A DNA stretch of 64,000 nucleotides, from assembly GCA_029379385.1 (NCBI GenBank), contig CM055618.1, positions 7,574,134 to 7,638,133 on the forward strand, in the 5' to 3' direction. Shown here one piece after another: positions 27,988 through 38,600 of this stretch. The notes beneath the pieces were generated by a model. It worked only from the letters and a program-made list of their open reading frames with translations. It was not told the DNA's origin and searched no databases. A program made the translations under genes and the position numbers. This stretch comes from Quillaja saponaria (taxonomy: Eukaryota > Streptophyta > Magnoliopsida > Fabales > Quillajaceae). How positions within the stretch are numbered: the stretch's first letter is position 1; the number at the start of each line of letters is the position of its first letter.

Positions 27988-30020
27988 AGTTTAGGCCCAA
28001 CAAAAGCTTTAGACTTTTCTTTTCATATTTCTTGTTTAAAGGGAGTAAAAAGAAAAGAGAACTGATTTTTTCACCATGGATGGTGAGGATACATTATATA
28101 AATAATCTCTTATCCTTTTATTTACTTCATATGATACAGTTGTGTTTGTCTTGTATCCTATTGGGCCAAAATTTTGCGGTGCAACCTGTTGGCTAGATTG
28201 AGACAAACCTCGATACAGTCTGTGTTATTTTTTTTGCTTGTTTTCATTTTTCAATTTTCTCGCTTCTGTTTTAACATATATGATTCCCTTTATACATGGG
28301 AAACATAATTTATGTGCTATGTTTCAATCTTATAGTGTGTTTTTACATATTTTTCTAGGCAAAATGCTGCTTGTAGCATTTTTTTCCTCATTGTATTTTT
28401 CTATGTATAATTGCATATAACTTTTCCCTTATATGAAAGGATGTGATCTATGGTTATTTTTTGAAATGTGTAATTCATCTGTTGTATTCGTGCTCTTATA
28501 TGCGCCAAAACTAATTCTTGCAGCTTCTTGAACCTGGAAGATACATTTGGTTATTGAAAGCGTTGTATGGTCTTCTGATGCTGCTTCCTCAGGTATAACT
28601 TTAACTATTTATTTATTTATTTTTGTCTCTCTTGGAGTTTAGGAACGCATAAGTAGCTTATGTTTATCTTTTTCATTCTTTTCCTTTTCTTTGTTTTAAT
28701 TGGGATGGGATAACTTCGGAGGTTAGTTTGGGATATTGCACATGATCTTTTGCACCGTTGAAAAAGTATACTTAATAATTGTGTATACAAGTAAAAAATT
28801 CACTAAAACTCAGCCACATGGGGAAATCCCAAGTACACAAGTTATATACAAGGTTCACCTCCAAAAAACAACAGGAGACTTTGCGAAAACGTAAGAAATC
28901 AAAGTATCTTGGCTCCCTCTTATGAGTTGATCCCGAAATAGATGGATTAGAAAAACTCTGGTAAATCATTGATTCATCTGGTGTCTAAATATATGATTCA
29001 TTTATAAGTTTACTAGATCGAAAATTTATGATGTTCAAAAATTAATAGATCCGATGTCACATTCAGTAAAGATTTATGATACATGCATAGGGTGTACTCA
29101 ATGTGTCCAAGCCTGCCCCATTGATGTATTAGAAATGATACCTTGGGACAAATGTAAAGCTAAACAAATCGCTTATGCTCCTAGAACAGAGGACTGTGTC
29201 AGTTGTAAGAGATGTGAATCTGCATGTCCGACGGATTTCTTGAGTGTTCGAGTTTATTTATGGCATGAAACAACTCGAAGTATGGGTCTAGCTTATTGAT
29301 ACGTTTCAAAAATAAAAAACCCCGCACGAATACTTTTTTTTTTTTTTTACTAACAAAAACCTGTGCTCAAAATATAAAACATAATGGGCTCATGAACGCA
29401 CACCTTTGGCTAATTTGATAGGGCTAAGCGGAGCGAAAAGGGTTTTCCATGAGATTGGAAATGAAAAACCCGTGCTCAAAATATAAAACATAATGAGTTT
29501 CATTCTTGCGAACGTACTCCCTAGGCGGGATACTTAACGCGTTAGCTATAGCACTGCACGGGTCGATACGCACAGCCCCTAGTATCCATCGTTTACGGCT
29601 AGGACTATTGGGGTATCTAATCCCATTCGCTCCCCTAGCTTTCGTCTCTCAGTGTCAGTGTTGGCCGAGCAGAGTGCTTTCGCTGTTGGTGTTCTTTCCG
29701 ATCTCTACGCATTTCACTGCTGCACCGGAAATTCCCTCTGCCCCTACTGTACTCCAGCTTGGTAGTTTCCACCGCCTGTCCAGGGTTGAGCCCTGGGATT
29801 TGACGGCGGACTTAAAAAGCCACCTACAGACGCTTTACGCCCAATCATTCCTGGATAACGCTTGCATCCTCTATCTTACCGCGGTTGCTGGCACAGAGTT
29901 AGCAGATGCTGATTCTCTAGAAACCGTCATTGCTTCTTCTCCGGGAAAAGAAGTTCACGACCCGTAGGCCTTCTACCTCTACGCGACAATGCTCTGTCAG
30001 GCTTTCGCCCATTGCGGAAA

Positions 30021-30061
<41 letters not shown>

Positions 30062-33000
30062 TAGTCCCAGTGTGGCTGATCATCCTCTTGGACCAGCTAC
30101 TGATCATCGTCTTGGTAAGCTATTAGGACAAAACTACTTTTCAAAGAAAATCTTCTTCTGTCTAGAGGAGATACTCATTTATTCAGTATCGGACCATCCA
30201 TATCAGTTATATCAATTCTACTAAGCTATTCAGTAATTCCTTTTGGCCTTAACTTTGTTTTAGCTGATCTAAATATCGGTGTTTTTTTTATGGATTGCTA
30301 TTTCCAGTGTTGCTCCCATTGGACTTCTTATGTCAGGATATGGGTCAAATAATAAATATTCTTTTTTGGGTGGTCTACGGGCTGCGGCTCAATCGATTAG
30401 TTATGAAATACCATTAACTCTATGTGTGTTATCAATATCTCTACGTGCGATTCGTTGAGACAAAAACCTTTCCATATTCTTTTCTTTCTAGGAAAGAGGT
30501 AGAATAAATTGAATAGATATCTTCATTTTTTTTATTCATTATTTGGAATTCGGATTGATGAACTAAATCAGATAGTTATATGAGTGAAATAAAACAGCTT
30601 CTATTTCATTTGAATTTATAAATAAATTCTAAATTCAATTTTCAATTCTCTTAAATGAATAATATATATAGAATTAGAATGAATATATTATGACTTGAAT
30701 TGAATTTGCAGTCAAAATATTGAGTCTCATTTTCTATGTACAAGAATTAAGTGGAAAAAAGAATTCTAAGCAGAAGAGGCCATTTACCGCAAGATTGGAT
30801 GATTAGTCATCCTGTCTTGAAGCGGGCTCTGCAGAACCATATTGAGTTTTGTTTTCACTACCATTTGTATGAATTACCATACATGTATTAACATAAACAG
30901 AACATGAATTGATCCAAAATGAGTGGATGGTTAGAAACACCAAGATACACAAAGGATTAGTAATAGAGAGATTATGTAAATTATCCAAAAGAAGATTTCT
31001 GCATAATCTAATAATATAAAAAGAATACTAATTGGGCTTTAAGTCAGCGGGCAATGACACGAAATGCCCACCGCGGCGGAAAAATATGGGTGCGCATATT
31101 TCCAGACAAACCAGTTACAGTAAGACCTACAAAAACGCGTATGGGTTTGGGAAAGGGGTCTCCTGAATATTGGGTAGCTATCGTTAAACCAGGTAGAATA
31201 CTTTATGAAATGGGAGGAGTCGCAGAAAATATAGCCAAAAAAGCGATTTCAATAGCGGCATCAAAAATGCCTATACGAACTCAATTTCTTATTTGAAAAA
31301 TCATTTGCATATTTCCTATCAAAATAAGCATATAAATTCAATCACTAGGATTATATAACAATAACGAGTGGGTATTGAAAAAAACAAAAAAGAATTTAAA
31401 GCATCTATGAAATCCAAGAAAGAACCCAGGAAGTAGAATGGAGACTGAATAGACACCCAAGAGAATAAAGAAAATATCTCTTCATCTCCTCCCTTGTTTC
31501 CTCTATGCCTTGAAAAATATAAGTATACAACTATTTCATTAGTTCAGTCCACATTAAACAACCAGGAACAACCTTCCATGCTACTTGGCTTCTTCTACTA
31601 CCCCTCTTTCAATTCCAACTTCAGAGTAAATCTATGACTGTATTTGGAATAACACATGAAGCTCCAAAGAGGCAGAAGCAGAACAGAACACCAACACCCA
31701 AACACTTCTTGCCACAAGACAATGAAGAAGGTAATCAACCATTTCTCCATCGCACTAGCAAAGGCTACACCAACCGATGGGCAAGATACTTCTCTTTCTT
31801 AGATTGTCTAATATGATTTAGTATAGCTGTCCATATGAAGAAAGCAACCTTGGAAGGCATTCCGGCTCTCCAAGTGTCCTTCCCAGGATAAGAGAAAGAC
31901 TGCAGAATACTTGGACACTGATGGAAGCTCTTGACTGTAAATTTTCTTTGGTCAATTCCCAAGCCATAGCATCATCTCTATCAATCTCACAATTCACCTG
32001 GTAGAAAGTGAAAGAAGATATTCACAGGATCTAATTCCCAATATTGCAGCACCTGAATGAAATGAACATTCCAATGGCTGACAACTCATGTCCATTCTAC
32101 AGAATTAGCAAACAGTGGCCTGTTTGTCTGCTGATATGGAGTAAATATCTGGGAAACCTTACTCTGAACGAGTCTCCCATGCACCACACATTGACATGGG
32201 CCTTGCTCCTTTTTTTTTCCATTTGAAATTGCATTTTGTGATCTTGATTAACTCTTGAAATCATTTTCTGCAGTCTCGGTTGAGCAAGTATGACTTAAAG
32301 GAATTGGACTATTGGAGAGTTATTTTTCTCTGACTAGAATGAGACAAGAAAAATGCTAACATGATTCCTATTTTAATAATAAAGGCTCATGAGAGGAATA
32401 AAAAATAAAAATAGAAATGATGATTTAGAATTTGTATGGAGCTGTGTTGGTATATACACCAGATGATGCTAACTTTCTTTAAAGGACAGAAAACTCCTCT
32501 CTCCTAAAATCTTTAGTTTATGTTGAAATCAGCATCAACTAACAAAGATAACAACCTCCACCTATGCCTGAATAAAGCATTAATAGGGTGCTGATGAGTA
32601 ACATAAACTCAATGGTAATTGGTAAGTAAATCCGCGTACCCCCGAGAGGTGACACTTTTTTTGAGTGTACATCAAGTATCTGCATATAAAAACCTTGTGT
32701 TTAAAGGATTGCTTTTTGACTGCCTGATGAAATGATTTTTTGAAATTCACACACTTAAAAAGAGTCTGCCAGGAATATTTCTTCTCCATTTTTGGCTTCT
32801 ACTGTTTCTGTTGTGTTTTGTCTTGTTTATTGGGTTGGGCCAAAGTTTTGCGGTATGACCCACTGGATAATTACGACCTGAGATCGACCTGAAAAATAAG
32901 TTTCTGTTGTGTGTTTTTTTTTTTTTTTTCCAAGTTTGTTTCTTTCTTGTAGCCTATTTATAAAGATAGTTAGCTTTAGGGTTTTATTACATTTGTTTTG

Positions 33001-34756
33001 AGCAAAACACTTGTATCTCCAAGAACAGAATAGTGAATACAGTAAAGACGTAGGCTAGATTGAGCCAAACCTAGATACATCTTGTGTTTTTTTTTTTTGC
33101 CTGTTTTCGTTTCTCAGTTTCAGATTTTGTCCTATTCTCGCTTCTGTTTAAGAGTTTCAGAAGCACATACGTGGATCTTATATAAGAACTGGTGACGGAT
33201 GAATGTGGTTGATCGCATCATAGGTCAAAATGTTGATGACAATAAATGCTTTATGTTAAATAAATTTTAAATCAATTGACGTGTTATTACATTTTGAATC
33301 ACATTATTTTTTTAATCTTTTGGGGGTCATGCTTAATCATTCTTATTGATAGAGTATCCAATGCTAAATAGCAAGGCATTGGACAAATTGCTTGCACTAA
33401 GGGTTGGGTTCGGTATCGTGCAAAAAAAAGTTTTGTTTTGTTTTTTTTCTTTTTGGGAATAAATTGGTTGAAGAAGATTCACATTGGGATCTGAAATATA
33501 CTTACATTATTGGTTCGTTGCTTTGTGGAAGCCAAAACATATTCTTTGTGTTGGCTTTTAAGGTCTGTAGGGTGAAAGATTTGACAACCTTGCACGGTTC
33601 ATCTACTAGTTGTGTCTGGCGGAGGATTATTGCAAATGATGTTTGACATAGAAAATTTTCTCTTTCTACATTTGATGGTTTAAACATTGCATCTGTACAC
33701 TATTCTTATTTTCATTCGACCAAATTTCTTGTGATGTGTTGTTGCAAGATAAGTTGTTCTAAGTGCCCTTCTTGCCTTTCAGATGTTGTCAGGAAAAAAA
33801 AAATTCATTGAAAGTTTTCTTTTAGAGGAAGTGTAACTGCATATATTCTGTGCCACTTGGATTACTGCTTGTAATGATTTCTTTTCATTTCTTGAATGCA
33901 GCAAAGTGCAGCCTTCAAGATACTGCGAACTCGATTAAAAACTGTGCCATCTTATTCCTTTAATAGTGAGCAATTCAGGAGAATGCCAACCAGTAATTCC
34001 TATCAAAATCTTATCACATGCCTGGTGGATCTCAAGTCACTGAGGATGGTGACATAACCCTGGATGGCGGGAACTCGCATAATGGAATTAACTTCACTTC
34101 GAGATTACAACAGTTTGAGCAGATGCAACACCAGCATCGTATGTCTGCCAAAGCTCAGTCACAGTCACGCAGCAGTTCCACTTTGTTGTCAAAGGTTGTT
34201 TGCCTTTATTTCATTTTTCCCATTTTGCATATTTTGCAGCTTAACTTTCAGTTACCTGGGTATTATGTTGAAGTGAACTGTTAAGAATTGTAGATATTGC
34301 TAGGGAAGATCTGATCATGTCTGAGTGGAGTTGAGGATAGTGTATGTTTGAAAGAGAATTCATTGTCCTACAGTATTCTAATGTTTTTATCTATAACCCT
34401 ACAGTAAAAAGTCCAAGAAAGTATCCATGAGAGTAATTGATATTTGGTTTAATCCTAACCAGGAGACTAGGTAGTGTGGGGTTAGGGGAAGAATGTTGTC
34501 AACTTCAAATATTCGGGTTTCAGCCTGTTATCATCCTTGTTTGTCTTGTTATATCACCTGATCATTTTTCTCAGTTGTGTTAATTTTTTATCTCGGTGAT
34601 GTATTCTTGTTACCTCTAGCAGGATTTTAATGTCATTGTCTGCTTTTCATGCAGGAGGTGCAGAGATTGGAAGAATCCAGGCATCACCTATCATCTGAAC
34701 TTAATATGCCTCCTTCAAAATCATCAAGGAGAGCCCCAGGGCAGTTACAACTATAA
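17949..34756 (+). CDS. VAC14: VAC14 homologue, PIKfyve/FAB1 complex scaffold (20 exons, frame break in exon 19)
   Basis: VAC14 is the HEAT-repeat scaffold that joins the lipid kinase FAB1/PIKfyve and the phosphatase FIG4 to make PI(3,5)P2 on endosome and vacuole membranes. Exons: 17949-18038, 18199-18312, 18521-18586, 21018-21107, 21197-21316, 21443-21471, 21594-21736, 21820-21914, 22193-22279, 22405-22512, 23674-23765, 23962-24043, 24900-24965, 25232-25347, 25491-25611, 26419-26580, 26772-26900, 28524-28592, 33902-34194, 34655-34756. All introns are GT-AG and the phases agree through exon 18 (593 codons). The start [16 protein letters not shown] matches the family. The Fab1-binding region lies near residues 65-165 ([34 protein letters not shown]) and the Fig4-binding region from about residue 474. 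Exon 19 is 293 bp, one base short of frame: as written it stops at 34055-34057 after 644 residues, whereas the expected tail (from [12 protein letters not shown] at 34018 to APGQLQL at 34753) lies in another frame. Expected length is about 724. Identity is very sure; the frame break may be a sequence error. Confidence 0.95.
18904..18927 (+). repeat. poly-G tract in VAC14 intron 3
   Basis: A run of 14 G (18904-18917) is followed by TGT and further G blocks (five and four G). G-rich DNA of this kind can form a quadruplex and is prone to length change. It lies in the transcribed strand's RNA-like sequence, within an intron. Confidence 0.8.
27957..27984 (+). repeat. 28-bp poly-A tract in VAC14 intron 17
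   Basis: Twenty-eight consecutive A bases are followed by CTCAGTTTAGG. It could be a simple repeat or the poly-A tail of an old retroposon; no target-site duplication was identified, so the origin stays open. Confidence 0.75.
28138..28275 (+). repeat. dispersed repeat in VAC14 intron 17
   Basis: Contains a TATTGGGCCAAAATTTTGCG core and then GGCTAGATTGAGACAAACC, a TGTGTT plus poly-T run and TCTCGCTTCTGTTT. The same ordered blocks recur in the next intron at 32816-33152. The composition resembles the transcribed end of a plant LTR, but no LTR ends were defined. Confidence 0.55.
29054..29299 (+). pseudogene. psaC: nuclear copy of plastid psaC (photosystem I Fe-S subunit), full-length frame
   Basis: The complete 81-codon frame survives, from [10 protein letters not shown] to the RSMGLAY end. 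PsaC carries the FA and FB iron-sulphur clusters of photosystem I; all eight ligand cysteines are present (C11, C14, C17, C21 and C48, C51, C54, C58). Compared with the usual dicot protein (from memory) I see five changes: Q19 for R, I23 for T, K33 for G, Y41 for S and S50 for G. Such changes are unexpected in this near-invariant protein and point to a non-functional copy. It has no transit peptide and lies inside a VAC14 intron, so no product is expected. Confidence 0.93.
29361..29502. repeat. direct repeat at a plastid-fragment join
   Basis: A block reading TGTGCTCAAAATATAAAACA at about 29362 recurs as CGTGCTCAAAATATAAAACA at about 29470, each followed by TAATG. The second copy abuts the start of the rrn16 piece. 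The DNA between them (GGGCTAAGCGGAGCGAAAAG and flanks) looks organellar but I cannot name its gene. Confidence 0.6.
29500..30124 (-). pseudogene. rrn16: partial plastid 16S rRNA gene (rrn16), antisense
   Basis: The + strand is the complement of 16S rRNA from about E. coli position 900 down to about 280. Universal primer-site landmarks are present: ATTGGGGTATCTAATCCC near 29608, ACCGCGGTTGCTGGCAC near 29879 and CTGCTGCCTCCCGTAGGAGT near 30029. The GGTCGATACGCACAGC form near 29560 is plastid-like. Both ends of the gene are missing. Several C-to-T type changes are visible (for example ACTATTGGGG where ACTACTGGGG is universal). A 153-codon open frame on + (29506-29967) is a shadow of the rRNA, not a protein. 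Confidence 0.95.
30125..30445 (+). pseudogene. ndhA: partial plastid ndhA, 3' part of exon 1
   Basis: Frames here spell the NdhA membrane protein (plastid NADH dehydrogenase-like complex, subunit A/H1): [12 protein letters not shown] at 30128, then SIGPSI and [20 protein letters not shown], and from 30300 [20 protein letters not shown] with [20 protein letters not shown]. At least two small indels break the frame, near 30165 and 30290. The exon ends at the canonical splice point, where GTGCGATTCGTTGAGAC (group II intron 5' end) begins. The first half of exon 1 is absent. Confidence 0.92.
30446..31043 (+). pseudogene. plastid ndhA group II intron, 5' part
   Basis: Starts with GTGCGATTCGTTGAGAC, the expected group II intron 5' end, directly after ndhA exon 1. 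The sequence continues without an obvious break to about 31043, where rpl16 begins. The last 350 bp (from GCAGAAGAGGCCATTTACC near 30771) are assigned to the same intron by continuity; I could not verify them from memory. The intron 3' end and ndhA exon 2 are missing. Confidence 0.7.
31044..31296 (+). pseudogene. rpl16: partial plastid rpl16, 3' part of exon 2
   Basis: Eighty codons match the C-terminal part of plastid ribosomal protein L16: [20 protein letters not shown], then [20 protein letters not shown] and [10 protein letters not shown]. The full protein has about 135 residues; the first ~55 and the rpl16 intron are absent. The frame starting at an internal Met (31054) is a leftover, not a true start. 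Several residues differ from the plastid consensus (for example K in PTKTRM for E and KK for RR near the end). It closes with a premature LI-stop. Confidence 0.93.
31430..31990 (-). mobile_element. LINE 3' end remnant (zf-RVT domain)
   Basis: Minus-strand frames carry the zinc-binding reverse transcriptase (zf-RVT) domain found near the 3' end of plant L1-type LINE ORF2: EFTVKSF-like ([10 protein letters not shown]) at 31940, [18 protein letters not shown] near 31850, then in other frames a segment with a [11 protein letters not shown] block and a VPGCLMWT block. Stops and frameshifts make it dead. It begins within about 150 bp of the plastid mosaic, in the same VAC14 intron, and is antisense to VAC14. 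Confidence 0.75.
32816..33152 (+). repeat. dispersed repeat in VAC14 intron 18
   Basis: Two parts match the repeat in intron 17: GGGCCAAAGTTTTGCGGT (about 32838) and GGCTAGATTGAGCCAAACC (about 33052), then a TGTGTT plus poly-T run and TATTCTCGCTTCTGTTT. Here the two parts are about 200 bp further apart than in intron 17, and the second poly-T block is partly duplicated near 32910. This suggests a small repeat family in this locus. Confidence 0.55.
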
Positions 34757-35693
34757 CTATACCTTTGCTTCTGCCCATGTTGATGCGAATAGTACACTGA
34801 TTACAGTGCATGTAAACTGAGTTAGATGATTTGTAAATTGTAAATCATAGTAGATTGTTCTAGTTTACCGAGGTTGGGATGATGAAATCAGGTTGTGAAA
34901 TCAGTATAATCTTGGGGTTTTCCTGGCTATTCTTTTGACCTGGTGAATGGAACATCCTTACATGGTTGTTATTTTTTCATTGAAAACCATGTAGGGGCTT
35001 GAGGGATATATTAATTACAAAGTGCACATGTTGTTTCAGTTGTCGCTCTGTTTGGTATATTCAATAATAAAGAATCAGCTGATTCATGTAAGCAAATTCT
35101 GCGCAAGAACCCAGGTTGTGTTGTTTCAATTGGTTAAAAGTTTCACATCTCACCGGCTTGTTTGTTGCCGCACTGTTTTACATAATTCTCCATTTACCCA
35201 GTGTTTTCAGGAAATGAATGAAGATAATCTCCAGACCAAGATCCTCCAGATTATCGTGCATACTGAAATATTGACATAACTTGGTGGGCTGGCTACATCT
35301 GCTTTTTTTTTTTCCCTCCCTCAATGGAATATTTTACAATTTTAATTATGCCTTCTTCAGAACGGGACAAGATCTTGAAATGGCAGCCACCAACCAAATG
35401 CTATATGTAAAAACTCAATGCAGCCCCATGTTAACATAAATCCAACTAATACTGGAAAGAACAAACTTTTGGTGAAAATACAGAGAAACCATACTTTTAA
35501 ACTTTTATTTTAATATACATACGTCTACATTCAATTACTGATTGTCAAGCCAGATTTCAGCAAACCCACAGTTTTCTTGCATGATTCCACATCCAACATA
35601 GTTCTGATGAGAAACCAATCCCACTTCATCAACATCCAGAATAACGAGATTAACAGCACTTAAAAGGCTCCAACCGTATATGGGATACTCACT
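34757..35693. other. convergent intergenic region between VAC14 and the ankyrin gene
   Basis: Holds the 3' UTRs of two genes that point at each other; their stop codons are 937 bp apart. No further gene is visible. A 85-codon open frame on + at 35022-35279 resembles nothing known. Confidence 0.6.
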
Positions 35694-38600
35694 TCATAGC
35701 GCATAGATCTTGTCAAGATCTGAATCATAGTCATCAACATCTGATATATTTGCTGAGTACACAGACCAAGAGAAAGATTTACTTCCACTTGCTCTCTTAA
35801 TGCGTCTCTGGGAGTCACTGCGGAAAATCCCGAAATGTTGGCGGAAAACAAAGTAGCACATGCTTGCTAGTGTCCCTACTAGAATTGGCGCTCCCAGAAG
35901 GGTTATGGTTATAGCCATCCATGAATTTTGCTTTCCAACAATCACAAAAGCTATAGAAAGAAAACTCCCACAAGTGCAAGCACAGGCAGTCCACATTAAC
36001 TTGTTAACTACTGAAACAACCTGCTTCTGAGCTCTAGTGTCCCATGCCACCAAAGTGATTTGAACCACGACAACTGCTAGAGATATGAAGAGAGATGTAG
36101 CATTCAGAAGGCAGAAAGCTCTGAAAGCTACATTTCCGGCTATATTAGCCTTCCCAGCCTCTGGTTCAACTTTGAGATATTGACCAGGCAAGTTGAATAT
36201 AGCCAGGAAGGCTATTGAGGCAAAAAGAACAGCAACCAGTGTGATAGAATTGGTGGTGTTTTGAACAGCTTCTCTGTGCAGTTTCCTCAATTCCTTGGCA
36301 ATACCAGAAACTCGTCGGCGAGTTTTCTCGTTTTGTATGAGTTGTGAGTGCACCTCATGCTTTATGTCGCTAACAGTTCTTTTGAGTTCCATTGCTTCAT
36401 CCACTTTGCCAACATGTCTGGCATGTTTGGCACCAGCTTCTGCAAGAGCTTCTTCAATCACTGATTTTGTTTCTCCATATTGCAGTTTATCAGATAAATC
36501 CATTGCGGTTTCCTTCTGGTTGTTGATGGCATTAACATTGATGGAAATATAGCTCAGCAAAAATCTCACTATCTGAAATATAGAAAACTGAGTTTCATTT
36601 GAGGAAATAAACTGTATGGGCAATGCAGTCAAACATAATATGAAACCAAACAAACACATGTATTTAGTTCATTTTGGAAACCATAGATCATCTAAATTAG
36701 TGCACATGTTGTGCAGCTTGAGAATAAAATCCCAAGATTGTAATAACATTTATTATGTATATCTTTTTCGTTAATATTAAAAGGTTAGATTCACATAACT
36801 TATATGGTAGTAGAATTAAAGAAAATCTGAGACAGGCAAGCAGGTGTGCAGATGGAACTATGAGATTTTGGATAGCATCAGAGTATAACATATTCAAATT
36901 ACTTCCAGGAGGCGACTAGGCAATAGAAATGGATGACTTGATTTGGAAATGCATTCTTAACACTGAGTAGACGAGGTTGAGATTGTGGGTCAAAACCCGC
37001 TGGTGTTAACCAACCAAGGAAACAAGAATAAAGGATTTCTAGAAAAATGCAAAATAGTTACATGATTTCTTGTTAGTTGTTTTTGCTGTAGTTTTCATTA
37101 TTATTAGGATGAAGTCTCACTATTTTTCATACTTAGACATCTCATATTTTCCCATAACCCTATGGTGTGGTTGCAGGAGATAGCAACTTAACAGATTTTC
37201 CTAATTCCCTCTTCCTCTCCATATTTTTGTCTATCAGGACCATAGTGTATCTACACCACAGTAACGCTATTCATATTATATATAACAAAATTTTTAAGGA
37301 GAAAGCTCCTTGGCAGAAGTATGTCTGAGAAAAACTGATCCACATCTCACTCATGAAGAAAATTAATATAGTCAATCATCATTATGCACATTTCATCAAA
37401 GTAGCATAAAAATTGGAAATAGACCTGTGCACGGCCTTTCCGCGTGGCCATGTGCAATGCTGTATTACCCTTCCTGTCTCGTTCATTTAGTACAGCATGA
37501 TCAGCAAGTAATATCTCCTCCACGACTAAAGGACACTGCCCTTTTACAGCCATATGTAGTGCAGTTTGACCTTTTCTGTCTTTGATGCAGACTATTCCTG
37601 GATTTCGGTCAATAAGTGCCTTTACTATACCAAGGAGGCCATATCTAGCAGAAACGTGCAATGCAGTTTTTCCATTTTTTCTTACTATCATCATTGAACT
37701 GACATCAGCATCCAAGATGGCATTGACTACATCCAAATGCTCCTTCACAGCTGCAGAGTAAACGGGGCTAGTGTTTGTGGAGTCACATATCTTACAAAGC
37801 TCTGGCCAAATACTCAAAACCTCCTTAACAATACCTGAATAAGATGAACAGTGCAATCTTTCATCAATGAAACACTTCCACATTTTGCAGCAGGATTGAC
37901 ATTAGACACCAATAGATATTGATCCCAAATCTTAGTGGCCAAATTCTCTGCTATCTTAGATTATAAACCTTTCTTAACCCTTTAGTATTTTGAAAGCACA
38001 TTGAAGAAGTAAATAAATCAAAATTCATGAAGATGGACAATATTCAACAAATAATAGGCCAAAATACAAAATACTGGGAGCAGGGTCGACCACTATGTTT
38101 AAGAGTTCCTTGTACAACATCACTAGATGCACGGTCTCTAATAGTAAGGGAGTGATCATTGTCACTTGAATATTTTCAGAGCACAATGAAACAATTTATT
38201 CAAATTGACATCCATGAAGGCCATATCATCCATGGTATCCATGATATTAAAAAGAGGGCTAATGGATCCATTAGGAAGTGCAGCAGGAGCATAGCTGAAT
38301 TATGCAACTGGGGCAAAAATTCACTTCAAGTTGCAGCATAAGTCAAAATCTTCTACACTTGAGATTGCAAATTTTTCTTCCTAATGTGGACCTTTTTTGT
38401 GGATGGCAGTATGGTTCAATTAATATTGGCTGGGCTTTTAAGATGGAAAGGAAACTCCTATAGTTCAGTAAAGTTGCTTGCGATGTCCCAAAAGTCATTC
38501 AGAAATCAAAAAACCAAAAAGGCAAGGGCTACTGAAATTCCATTTGACAACCGTTCAACCTTAAACTACATGATAAATGATAATACATCCTTACATTTCA

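Larger units (their letters stand above)
28935..31296. other. mosaic plastid-DNA insertion (NUPT) in VAC14 intron 18
   Basis: Four plastid gene pieces lie end to end here but are not neighbours in a normal plastid genome: psaC (+), rrn16 (antisense), ndhA exon 1 with its group II intron start (+), and the end of rpl16 exon 2 (+). psaC and ndhA belong to the small single-copy region, rrn16 to the inverted repeat and rpl16 to the large single-copy region. Joins are near 29500, 30124 and 31043. The left edge is uncertain (28935-29040). Many differences from plastid genes are C-to-T or G-to-A, as expected after methylated-cytosine decay in nuclear DNA. It sits in a 5.3-kb intron and need not harm splicing. 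Confidence 0.88.

Noticed and set aside
29506..29967. 153-codon open frame on +
   Set aside because: It is the complement of plastid 16S rRNA; the protein reading is a shadow of conserved rRNA.
33404..33687. Open frames on both strands in VAC14 intron 18
   Set aside because: No family match and no splice logic; intronic chance frames.
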